This document shows, piece by piece, positions 8,735-16,491 of a stretch of DNA of 64,000 bases. The stretch lies in contig NZ_CP019603.1 of NCBI RefSeq assembly GCF_001661675.2, positions 496,001 to 560,000 of the forward strand. The letters run 5' to 3'. Origin of the DNA: Croceicoccus marinus (lineage in GTDB: Bacteria > Pseudomonadota > Alphaproteobacteria > Sphingomonadales > Sphingomonadaceae). Under the pieces are notes generated by a model, which saw nothing but the letters and a program-made list of their open reading frames with translations, had not been told where the DNA came from and did no database searches. Within the stretch, counting starts at the first letter, position 1. Every line of letters starts with the position of its first letter. Both the position numbers and the translations under genes were made by a program.

Positions 8735-8837
8735 TCGACACATCGGGAACCGTGTTCGGCATATCGGGAACGCCCCGTCGACACTTCGAGAACACGCGCT
8801 CGACCTTTCGGGAACGGATGATCGGCACATCGGGAAC
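8735..8837 (+). repeat. Iteron array, five direct repeats
   Basis: Five 16-base repeats start at 8735, 8756, 8778, 8800 and 8822, i.e. with a 21-22 base period (two helical turns). Shared pattern: TCGRC, a variable 3-base stretch, then TTCGGGAAC or ATCGGGAAC; the third copy has TTCGAGAAC. All face the same side of the helix, as expected for initiator binding sites. Confidence 0.85.
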
Positions 8838-8891
8838 GCCGTATACGCGCGACTCGTCGGATTTCGCCAGCTGACCGACCTGCAGCGGCGC

Positions 8892-8950
8892 TTAACTTTT
8901 CTAAACCAATCTAAAGCCCTCTAACCTCGATGAAATCCATTTGGATTGGT
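8892..8950. other. AT-rich DNA-unwinding element candidate
   Basis: An AT-rich segment right after the iterons with CTAAA/CTAAC units beginning at 8901, 8911 and 8921, an exact 10-base period. Helically phased AT-rich repeats next to iterons are typical of the strand-opening site. Confidence 0.55.
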
Positions 8951-9034
8951 GAAGGGGAGAAGAGCGCTCACCCGCTTGCATCGCGCCTGATCCTCGGACA
9001 ACAACGATAGCCGAAGGGTACGAGGACACGCCGC

Positions 9035-10393
9035 ATGGACATTTCACGCCGCAACATGCTGATCGCAGCCGCTGCAACCCCCGCGGCGCTGCAGGGTACG
9101 GGCGCGCTGGCCAGCACCGCCGACGCTGCGCCCTCCGCAGCCATGCTGGCGCAGCGGCCGCCGATGGGCTGGAACAGCTGGAACAGCTTTGCCGGCACCA
9201 TCAACGAGGCGCAGGCGCTGGAAACCGCCGCGATCATGCGCGACCGGCTGCTGCCCTTCGGCTACGACATTTTCACCGTCGACATCCAGTGGTACGAGCC
9301 CGAGGCCAGCGGCTATGTCTATAACGACGCCCCGGTCCCCGCGCTCGATGCCCATGGACGGCTGGTGCCCGCGCCCAATCGCTTTCCCTCCGCCGGGGGA
9401 GGGGAGGGCTTCGCGCCGCTGGGGCGGCAGATCCATGCGATGGGGTTGAAATTCGGCATCCACGTCATGCGCGGCATCGCCAGGGAAGCGGTGCGGCGCA
9501 ACCTGCCCATCCATGGCACGGATTTGCGCGCAAGGGATATTGCTGACATATCAAGCACTTGCGCCTGGAATCCGGATATGTACGGCGTCGACATGAGCAA
9601 ACCCGGCGCGCAGGATTACTACGACGGGCTGTTCAGGCTCTACGCGTCATGGGGCGTCGATTTCATCAAGATGGACGACATGAGCCGCCCCTATGACCCG
9701 CACGCGCCCGAAATCGAGGCGGCGGCGACCGCCATCGCGCGCTGCGGGCGGCCGATGGTCCTCAGCGTCTCGCCGGGCGAGACGCCGCTGCTGCGCGGCG
9801 ATCACGTGCGCCGCCATGCGCAGATGTGGCGGATCTCGGACGATTTCTGGGACGAATGGCCGCTGCTCGAGGCGCAGTTCACACGGCTGGAGAACTGGAC
9901 CCCGTGGCGCGCGCCGGGCGCATGGCCCGATGCCGATATGCTGCCGCTGGGCCGACTAGCGCTGGGCGAGCGCGACAGCCGCTTCACGCCGGCCGAGCAG
10001 CGCACCCTGATGACCTTGTGGTCGATCGCGCGTTCGCCGCTGATCATGGGCGGGGATCTGCGCCACCTCGACGCGGCGACGCTGGCGCTTTTGACCAATC
10101 GCGAGGTGCTGCAGGTGAACCAGCGCAGCATCGGCAACCGCCCGCATTTCGTGGCCGATGGCCAGCGCGTCTGGACCGCCCGCGCCGAGGACGGGGACGA
10201 CCTCTATCTCGCGCTGTTCAACCTGACCGACAGCGCGCGCGAAACCGGGGTCATGCTGCGCCAGATCGGTGCGGAAGGACCGGTCATGCTGCGCGATCTG
10301 TGGGAAGGGCGGGACCTGGGCCGGGCCGACGATCGCATCGCCGCGATGCTGCCCGCGCATGGCGCGGCGCTCTATCGGCTGCGTGCGGCATAG
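9035..10393 (+). CDS. Exported GH27 family glycoside hydrolase (alpha-galactosidase-like)
   Basis: 452-residue enzyme of glycoside hydrolase family 27, expected to remove alpha-linked galactose (or N-acetylgalactosamine/arabinose). The N-terminus is a twin-arginine signal (SRRNML then an alanine-rich stretch, cut near residue 32), so a folded periplasmic product is likely. GH27 hallmarks are PPMGWNSWN (43-51), the nucleophile motif IKMDD (Asp214) and the acid/base motif RISDD (about Asp269/270). The C-terminal beta domain runs from about residue 350. It is a single gene beside the origin with no sugar transporter or regulator nearby. Confidence 0.88.
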   Translation: MDISRRNMLIAAAATPAALQGTGALASTADAAPSAAMLAQRPPMGWNSWNSFAGTINEAQALETAAIMRDRLLPFGYDIFTVDIQWYEPEASGYVYNDAPVPALDAHGRLVPAPNRFPSAGGGEGFAPLGRQIHAMGLKFGIHVMRGIAREAVRRNLPIHGTDLRARDIADISSTCAWNPDMYGVDMSKPGAQDYYDGLFRLYASWGVDFIKMDDMSRPYDPHAPEIEAAATAIARCGRPMVLSVSPGETPLLRGDHVRRHAQMWRISDDFWDEWPLLEAQFTRLENWTPWRAPGAWPDADMLPLGRLALGERDSRFTPAEQRTLMTLWSIARSPLIMGGDLRHLDAATLALLTNREVLQVNQRSIGNRPHFVADGQRVWTARAEDGDDLYLALFNLTDSARETGVMLRQIGAEGPVMLRDLWEGRDLGRADDRIAAMLPAHGAALYRLRAA

Positions 10394-10516
10394 GGCCGGG
10401 GGGAGGAGCCTCGGGGAAGGGACCTGAGGGGAGGGGGCTTGTCCCCGACCGGGAACCGCCCGCCCGCTGCCGCGCTTCGATCATCGTAAGCCAGCAATCG
10501 CCGAAAGGGGGCGCCC

Positions 10517-11230
10517 GTGCAGCCACACACCATCGCGATCTTCGGAGCGGGCGGCCATACCGGCCGCCATGCCGTCAGCCATGCCCTGACCATGGGGCTG
10601 GACGTCGTCGCCATCGACCTCCACCCGCCGAAAGACGACGAGCGCCTGGACGGCGTCACCTATCGCGCCGCAAACGTGATGGAGGATGACCTCGCCCCCG
10701 CGCTTGAGGGATGCGATGCTGTGATCTCGGCGCTGGGCGTGGCGTTCACGCCCAGCAATGCGCTGAACCCGCCGCCGCTCTATAGCAAGGGCACGCAGCG
10801 CATCGCCCAGGCCGCCCGAGAAGCGGGCATCAGGCGCATCGCCGTGATCTCCGCCGCCTTCGTCGAGGAACAGCCCGAACTGCCGATGTGGTTCCGGGGT
10901 TCAGTCGTTGCGGCGCTCCACAATATTCTTGCCGAGATGCGCAAAATGGAGGCCATGCTTGAGGCGCAACCCGACCTGGACTGGATCGCGGTGCGCCCCG
11001 GCTGGCTGCTGGACAAGCCCGCCACCGGAAAACTGCTGGTGGGCGATCGCATCCTTCCCAAGGGCGCCTTCCGCTGCCGCGAGGCCGATCTGGGGCATTT
11101 CCTGGTGCATGCGGTGACGAGCGGAGAGCATGTCCACCAGAAACCCGCCATCGGCGCTCCGGAAGCGCACGAGGACGAAAGCCTGGCCGCTCTGGGGTCC
11201 GAGCTGGCCGAGATGGCCGGACTGCACTGA
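10517..11230 (+). CDS. NAD(P)-binding Rossmann-fold protein (atypical SDR, NmrA-like)
   Basis: 237 residues beginning with a GTG codon after GAAAGGGGG. The nucleotide-binding motif is IFGAGGHTGRHAV (residues 8-20), followed by a conserved ISALG and a VRPGW segment as in NmrA/YwnB-type atypical SDRs. The usual Tyr-xxx-Lys pair is not evident, so it may be a binding or regulatory protein, or a reductase of unusual chemistry. Convergent with the Rieske oxygenase at 11273. Confidence 0.78.
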   Translation: MQPHTIAIFGAGGHTGRHAVSHALTMGLDVVAIDLHPPKDDERLDGVTYRAANVMEDDLAPALEGCDAVISALGVAFTPSNALNPPPLYSKGTQRIAQAAREAGIRRIAVISAAFVEEQPELPMWFRGSVVAALHNILAEMRKMEAMLEAQPDLDWIAVRPGWLLDKPATGKLLVGDRILPKGAFRCREADLGHFLVHAVTSGEHVHQKPAIGAPEAHEDESLAALGSELAEMAGLH

Positions 11231-11272
11231 GAGGGGCTCTGACGGCCTCTGCGGGGGTGAAGCCGCGCCCGG

Positions 11273-12619
11273 TCAGGGGCGGCGGCCCTCCAGCCAGTCG
11301 TTCAGCACCTCGTGGAAGAAGCGCACGCGGGTTTCCTGGTCGGACAGATAGGCGTCCTTGTAGCCGCGCGAATGCATGCCCGCCTGCATGTTCTCGGCCA
11401 GTTCCATGTCCTGGAACACGATCTGGTCGCGCAGTTCGGGAATGCCGTTGCCGCCGTCGAACCGGCGGTGCTCGCATTCCAGCACCTCGCGCAGCGGCTT
11501 GGGGCCGGCCATGATCGATTCCACCTCGGTCTGGCCTTCCACCGGGAAGGCCATGCACCACAGGTCGAAATAGCACTTCTCCGGATCCTCGGCATGCGGT
11601 TCGGAGCGGAAGAAGATGAGATTGTCGGGCAGGAAGCTGATGGTGACATTGGGAAAGATCACCGTGTGCGGGCTGTCGGTGATCTCCTCGTCGTTCATGT
11701 CCTTGTAGTGGACATAGCCCTTTTCGGCCCACAGCCGTTGCTTGGCGGCCTTCAGGTCCTTCCAGCCCTGAAACGCGAAATCCTCGTAGCTGTCGTATTT
11801 GCCGGGATCGATGTCCCACTTGCGCAATTCCGCCTCGAACATCGCATTGCCGCCGCCTTCGGGCCGGTCGGAGAGCGAGGGTCGCATCGGCTGGACCGTG
11901 CGGCCATGGCCCTTGGGCCACATCTCGTGCCGGGCGGAGTCGACGTCCTGGTCGATCCATGGCGGCACCTGCGGATGCGCGGTGCGGGTGTGATAGCTTT
12001 CCGAGAAATTGTCGGTGACGAATTTCCAGTTGGCGTTCAATTCGATGCGGTACCACGCGACGCGCACCGCCGTATCCATCGGATAGCCGCGATAGAGCGC
12101 GACCATCGGTTCCAGATACTCCTCGAGCGAAGGGCCGTCGTCGTCCATCGTGTACCAAACGAAGCCGCCCCATGTGTCGCAGCGCAGTTCATTGAGCTTG
12201 AGCTTGCCGCACGGATTGCCGCGTGCGAAATCGACATCGGCGTCCTGCGCCTTTTCCAGCACGCCGTCGATGCCCCATTGCCAGCCGTGATAGGGACAGT
12301 GGAACGACGCGACCGAGCTGGTCCCCGCGACCATGCGCATGCCCCGGTGCCCGCAGCTGTTGTAGAAGGCGCGGACCGAGCCGTCCTTCTGCCGCACGGC
12401 GATCACCGATTCCTTCAGGAAATTGTGGACGACGAAATCGCCCGCTTCGGGAATGTCGGCGGTGCGCCCGGCGATATGCCAGATCTTCGTCCACAGATGG
12501 TCCCATTCCTTCTGCGCGAATTCGCGCGAGAAATAGCGGTCGCCGGTGATGGCGTCGCCGCGAAGGTTCGACGGATCGCGCCCGTCCATCGGGGGCGGAA
12601 CGGCTGTCTGCTGGTTCAT
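11273..12619 (-). CDS. Rieske non-heme iron oxygenase, large (alpha) subunit (RO1)
   Basis: 448-residue aromatic-ring or sterol-type oxygenase. The [2Fe-2S] Rieske ligands are Cys89, His91, Cys108 and His111 (CGHRG and CPYHGW). The mononuclear iron site is in DNFSESYHTRTAH (His210, His215, with Asp203 as the inter-subunit electron bridge). GGGAGAGC precedes the ATG. No classical beta subunit, ferredoxin or reductase is adjacent. Clearly paralogous to RO3 at 53498: both share the segment around HNF..ESVI.V and VRAFYN(S/T)C. Whether it acts as mono- or dioxygenase is unknown. Confidence 0.93.
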   Translation of the reverse strand: MNQQTAVPPPMDGRDPSNLRGDAITGDRYFSREFAQKEWDHLWTKIWHIAGRTADIPEAGDFVVHNFLKESVIAVRQKDGSVRAFYNSCGHRGMRMVAGTSSVASFHCPYHGWQWGIDGVLEKAQDADVDFARGNPCGKLKLNELRCDTWGGFVWYTMDDDGPSLEEYLEPMVALYRGYPMDTAVRVAWYRIELNANWKFVTDNFSESYHTRTAHPQVPPWIDQDVDSARHEMWPKGHGRTVQPMRPSLSDRPEGGGNAMFEAELRKWDIDPGKYDSYEDFAFQGWKDLKAAKQRLWAEKGYVHYKDMNDEEITDSPHTVIFPNVTISFLPDNLIFFRSEPHAEDPEKCYFDLWCMAFPVEGQTEVESIMAGPKPLREVLECEHRRFDGGNGIPELRDQIVFQDMELAENMQAGMHSRGYKDAYLSDQETRVRFFHEVLNDWLEGRRP

Positions 12620-12769
12620 GGATTGCTCTCCCGGTTGGGCCGCGCTGCCGGGCAGGGCCGGGCGCGGTCTTTCTGCCGAGCGGAGAGACTAGCAAATGCC
12701 GGGCGCGCGCAGGCCTGTCCCTTTGGCGAGGAATTCCCTTCGGCCCGGTAGTCGGGTGCGGAAAACCGC

Positions 12770-13852
12770 CTAGAGCGCGGCGGCGTAGCGGTCCAGCGTC
12801 GCCAGCGGCGGTTCGGGCCAGCGCGACAGCACCAGCAAGCGCTTGTGTCCCTGGCCGATCGACAGCTCGTCGGTGATGCCCATGCCGCCGTGCATCTGGA
12901 TCATCTCGTGCCCCAGCGTCAGCGAATGCTGCGCGATGAAGGCGCGCGCGCCATACGTGTCGTCGGCGAAGCGGTCGGTCCCCTCGGCGACGATCGCGGT
13001 CTCGACCAGTGCGCGGCATTGTTCCAGCGTGGCGTAGAGCGCGGCCATGCGGTGCTGGATCGCCTGGAACTTGCCGATCTGCGTGCCGAATTGTTCGCGC
13101 GTGCGCAGATAGCCAAGGGTTTCGTCGAACATCGCGTCCATTATGCCCAGCCCCTCGGACGCGCGGGCCAGCGCCGCTAGCGTCTCGATCCGCGCGGCGA
13201 CTTCGGGCGCGATGTCCAGCCTGTGCGCGGCGGGAACCGCGACATCGGCGAATTCCAGCGAGGCGGTGTGCGTGCCGTCGGCAAGCCGCCATTCGCGTAT
13301 CTCAAGACCCGCGGCATCGGCGGGGACCAGATAGAGCGATCCGTCTTCGGCGCCGACGATGAAGCCGTCAGCCTCGCCCCCCGCGATGGCGAAGGGCCTC
13401 TGGCCGTTCAGCACCGCGCCGTCCTCCGCGTCCTTTGCCCGCACCGTCTGGTCGTCCTGGTACAGCCCCGCGTCCTGCCGCGCGAGCGCGACGCGCCTTT
13501 CGCCCGACAGCACGCCGGTCACCCATTGCTCGCGCAGGTCGCCCGACAGGCCGTGCGCCAGGTACAGGCCGGGCAGGATCGCGCTTTCCAGCACGGGTTC
13601 GACCACCATGCCGCGGCCCAGCGCCTGGAACACCACCGACAGCGCCGTCGCGTCGAGGCCCAGCCCGCCGTCATCCTCGGCAAAGGGCACCGCCAGCAGG
13701 CCCAGTTCGGCCAGCACCCCCCAGTTGCCGCCGCTGAAGCCGCCCGGTTCCTTCAGGTACTTGCGGCGCTTCTCGACATCGTAGTGATCGGCCACGAACC
13801 GTTCGACCACGGCCTTCAGCATTTCTTCGTCTTCGGTCAGTTCGAAGTTCAT
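12770..13852 (-). CDS. Acyl-CoA dehydrogenase family protein, short form
   Basis: 360 residues, below the usual ~380-400. The N-terminal helical domain begins NFELTEDEEML; the C-terminal domain has TREQFGTQIGKFQAIQHR and MIQMHGGMGITDE. The usual carboxy-terminal GGT.EIQ segment is missing, replaced by a tail ending PLATLDRY. This pattern resembles the partner subunits of heterotetrameric ACADs such as actinobacterial FadE28/FadE29 (family knowledge). The complete ACAD at 16492 is a possible partner (inference). AGGAAC precedes the start. Confidence 0.85.
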   Translation of the reverse strand: MNFELTEDEEMLKAVVERFVADHYDVEKRRKYLKEPGGFSGGNWGVLAELGLLAVPFAEDDGGLGLDATALSVVFQALGRGMVVEPVLESAILPGLYLAHGLSGDLREQWVTGVLSGERRVALARQDAGLYQDDQTVRAKDAEDGAVLNGQRPFAIAGGEADGFIVGAEDGSLYLVPADAAGLEIREWRLADGTHTASLEFADVAVPAAHRLDIAPEVAARIETLAALARASEGLGIMDAMFDETLGYLRTREQFGTQIGKFQAIQHRMAALYATLEQCRALVETAIVAEGTDRFADDTYGARAFIAQHSLTLGHEMIQMHGGMGITDELSIGQGHKRLLVLSRWPEPPLATLDRYAAAL

Positions 13853-14012
13853 TGGGTGCGTTCCTCCGACCCGGTTGGTAGCAGCAATGCGGCGCGGCGA
13901 AGGCTCTGCAAAATGTTAGGGTGGGCCGAAATGCGGGGCGAACCGGCCAATCGCGCATTGTCCTTTGGGCAGGCGCGGCCTATCCTTCGCCATCCGGGGG
14001 AGAGGAAAAAAC

Positions 14013-14783
14013 ATGACGAAATTCGTGATCGACCGGCTGGAGGACGTAACCGTCGCCGCTCCGGAAGATATTCGCCGGGCGGCGACCGCGCTTGCGGAAA
14101 TCGCGGCGCAGCACGAAATGCGTGCCGCGCCCGCGCATGACATCGCGGACAAGCGCACCCCCGTCGATGCCGACGGCAACATACTGGCCAGCGAGATATT
14201 CGGCTGGTCGGACAGCGAGAATGCGTGGTGGCGCAGCCCGCGCATCGCGCTGGAATCGCCGATCACCTCGGCCTGCCGGTTCGAGAACGATCCCTTCTGG
14301 ATCAATCCCGACGGGTTCCATCTGCCGATCCCCAACCCCTATCTCGAATCGATCGACCTTGCCAATTTCGAGACGCGCGCCCGCACGCGCGCGGCCATCG
14401 TGGTGCCGGTGCACATGGTGTTCGGCAAGATCGGCGCGGTCAGCTTCAATCCCGTCGACACCTCGCGCACCGACCTGTCGGAAGAGTTCGACAAGCATGG
14501 CGCGATGCTGGGCATCTATGCGCGCGCATTCATCCGCAGCTATACCCGCGCGATGGCCGACATGGAGGCGCTGCCCCCCGGATCGCGCCTGTCCAAGCGC
14601 GAGGTGGAATGCCTGCGCTGGGCCGCCATCGGCAAGACCGACATGGAGATCAGCATGATCATCTCGCGCAGCAGGGCGACGGTGCGGTTCCATATCCACA
14701 ATGCCTCCACCAAGCTGAACGCGGTGAACCGCAGCCAGACCGTCTTCAAGGCGGCGCAGCTGGGCTATCTTTCGGTCAGCTGA
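14013..14783 (+). CDS. LuxR-family transcriptional regulator
   Basis: 256 residues. The C-terminal HTH of LuxR type lies at about 190-245 (LSKREVECLRWAAIGKTDME then SRATVRFHIHNASTKLNAVN). The N-terminal half resembles an autoinducer-binding fold (WSDSENAWWRS). No luxI-type synthase is in the window, so it is a solo that may sense a catabolic compound or CoA ester. The ATG at 14013 follows GGGGGAGAGGAAAA. It faces the DUF35-thiolase-ACAD-E1/E2 operon and probably controls it (inference). Confidence 0.87.
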   Translation: MTKFVIDRLEDVTVAAPEDIRRAATALAEIAAQHEMRAAPAHDIADKRTPVDADGNILASEIFGWSDSENAWWRSPRIALESPITSACRFENDPFWINPDGFHLPIPNPYLESIDLANFETRARTRAAIVVPVHMVFGKIGAVSFNPVDTSRTDLSEEFDKHGAMLGIYARAFIRSYTRAMADMEALPPGSRLSKREVECLRWAAIGKTDMEISMIISRSRATVRFHIHNASTKLNAVNRSQTVFKAAQLGYLSVS

Positions 14784-14832
14784 CCGGCCTGCGTATTTCC
14801 TCGCATTGCCGGCCCGCCCATCCGCTGCGCCG

Positions 14833-14858
14833 ATGCTGCCTAGCAGTTTGGGCAGCAT
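14833..14858. promoter_or_regulatory. Inverted repeat upstream of the DUF35-thiolase operon
   Basis: ATGCTGCC (14833-14840) and GGCAGCAT (14851-14858) form an 8-base perfect dyad with a 10-base spacer. It lies 50 bases after the luxR stop and 80 before the DUF35 start. It could be the LuxR-type operator or a transcript hairpin; no T-run follows, which favours an operator. Confidence 0.4.
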
Positions 14859-14937
14859 GCATCGCCGGTCGCTTTGCGCTTAGATGCATGAACGACAAGA
14901 CGAATCATGCCCGCCGAACGGGCGGGAGGGGATTGGA

Positions 14938-15345
14938 ATGGATGCGATAGCAAAGGGGCTGTTCACGCCCGACAACCCCCCGCGCCTGGTCGGGGGCCGC
15001 GACCGCGAGACGGGGCGCATCGTGTTTCCCTGTCCCGCAAGCGACCGCTTCGAACCCGTGCCCCTGTCGTCCACCGGTACATTGTGGAGCTATACGATCC
15101 AGCGTTTCCGGCCCAAGAGCCCCCCCTATGCCGGGCCCGAGGCGTTCGAGCCCTTCGCGCTGGGCTATGTCGAGCTGCCCGGCCAGACCATCGTCGAGGC
15201 GCGGCTGACCGGCGTGGATTTCGGCGCGATCGAGATCGGCATGGATCTTGAGTTCGAACCCGCCCCGTTCGAGAAGGCGGACGGCGAGACCGTTCTGATC
15301 CCCGCGTTCCGGCCCGCTGCGGCCGCCAGCAGGAAGGCAGCGTGA
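14938..15345 (+). CDS. OB-fold DUF35 acyl-CoA-associated protein
   Basis: 135 residues preceded by GGGAGGGG. The OB-fold part matches DUF35 (TLWSYTIQRFRPKSPPYAGP, FALGYVELPG). DUF35 proteins are partners of thiolases or thiolase-like aldolases acting on CoA esters. The N-terminal zinc-ribbon region keeps only one Cys (FPCP) rather than the usual four, so metal binding is probably lost. Its TGA overlaps the ATG of the thiolase gene (TGATG), implying coupled synthesis of a complex. Confidence 0.85.
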   Translation: MDAIAKGLFTPDNPPRLVGGRDRETGRIVFPCPASDRFEPVPLSSTGTLWSYTIQRFRPKSPPYAGPEAFEPFALGYVELPGQTIVEARLTGVDFGAIEIGMDLEFEPAPFEKADGETVLIPAFRPAAAASRKAA

Positions 15346-16490
15346 TGGGCGACGTGTGCATCATCGGCATCGGCATCCACCCTTTCGGCCGCACCCCGGG
15401 GATGAGCGGGGTCGACCAGGGCGTGTTCGCGGTGCGGCAGGCATTGCAGGACGCGGGGCTGGAGTGGGGCGACGTGCAATTCGCCTATGGCGCGTCCGAC
15501 GCGGCGGGCAATCCCGACACCATGGTCGACCAGCTGGGCCTGACCGGCGTGCAGTTCATCAATGTCCGCAATGGCTGCGCGGCGGGCGGGTCGGCGCTGT
15601 TCTCTGCCCAGATGGCTATCAAGTCGGGCGAGGCGGACATCGGCCTTGCGGTCGGTTTCGACAAGCATCCGCGCGGCGCGTTCGATGCCAAGCCCGCCGA
15701 ATACAACCTGCCCGAATGGTACGGCGATGCGGGTTACATGGTCACCACCCAGTTCTTCGCCTGCAAGATCATGCGCTACATGGCGCTGAACGGCATTTCG
15801 CGAAAGACATTGGGGCTGGTCGCCGAAAAGGCGTTCCGCAACGGATCGCGCGCACCGCATGCCTGGCGGCGCGAGCCGGTGCCGCTCGACGTGATCCTGG
15901 ACGGGCCGATGGTGTCCGATCCCTATTCCAAATACATGTTCTGTTCCCCGGCGGAGGGCGGGGTCGCGCTGCTGCTGGCGAGCGAGAAGAAGGCGCGCGA
16001 GCTGGGCATCACCCCGATCCGGCTGAAGGCCGCGACGATGCGCACCCGCCCGCCCGGCAGTTTCGAGGTTTTCGCCCCCAGCACCGACGTGGACGGCGGC
16101 GGCACCGCGACCAGCATCGCAAGCCGCGACGCTTTCGAGATCGCGGGGCTTGGCCCCGCCGACATCGACGTCGCGCAATTGCAGGATACCGAGGCCGGGG
16201 CCGAGCTGATGCACATGGCCGAAAACGGCTTTTGCCAGCCGGGCGAGCAGGAACGCTGGCTGGCCGAGGGGCTGACCGAACTGGACGGGAAACTGCCCGT
16301 CAACACCGACGGCGGCTGCCTGGCCTGCGGCGAGCCGATCGGCGCGTCGGGCCTGCGCCAGGTTTACGAGAATGTCGTGCAATTGCGCGGCCAGGGTGGG
16401 GACCGACAGGTGCAGGGCAATCCGCGCACCGCCTATAGCCATGTGTACGGCGCGCCGGGCGTGTCCGCCGTCACCATATTGGAACGATGA
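15345..16490 (+). CDS. Thiolase-like (SCP2/acetyl-CoA acetyltransferase type) protein
   Basis: 381 residues from the ATG that overlaps the DUF35 stop; a GTG three bases earlier is an alternative. The nucleophile-position cysteine is present (VRNGCAAGGS, Cys78). The usual GHP.G.SG motif reads CGEPIGASG, so the catalytic His is replaced by Glu. The C-terminal thiolase Cys is replaced too (AYSHVYGAPG). This suits either the SCP2-thiolase group or a retro-aldolase of the Ltp2/SAL type, which also works with a DUF35 partner. Role: release of a short acyl-CoA or ketone from a side chain (inference). Confidence 0.86.
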   Translation: MGDVCIIGIGIHPFGRTPGMSGVDQGVFAVRQALQDAGLEWGDVQFAYGASDAAGNPDTMVDQLGLTGVQFINVRNGCAAGGSALFSAQMAIKSGEADIGLAVGFDKHPRGAFDAKPAEYNLPEWYGDAGYMVTTQFFACKIMRYMALNGISRKTLGLVAEKAFRNGSRAPHAWRREPVPLDVILDGPMVSDPYSKYMFCSPAEGGVALLLASEKKARELGITPIRLKAATMRTRPPGSFEVFAPSTDVDGGGTATSIASRDAFEIAGLGPADIDVAQLQDTEAGAELMHMAENGFCQPGEQERWLAEGLTELDGKLPVNTDGGCLACGEPIGASGLRQVYENVVQLRGQGGDRQVQGNPRTAYSHVYGAPGVSAVTILER

Positions 16491-16491
16491 G

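Larger units (their letters stand above)
8519..9034. other. Candidate plasmid replication origin (oriV)
   Basis: This 516-base gene-free stretch downstream of repA holds an inverted iteron copy (8600-8615), a near-consensus DnaA box (8627-8635), five direct iterons (8735-8837) and an AT-rich segment with a 10-base repeat (8892-8930). This is the standard makeup of an iteron-controlled origin. No open reading frame of quality was seen in it. Confidence 0.8.

Noticed and set aside
8735..8837. CRISPR-like array
   Set aside because: Repeats of 16 bases with only 5-6 base gaps beside an initiator gene are iterons, and no cas genes exist.
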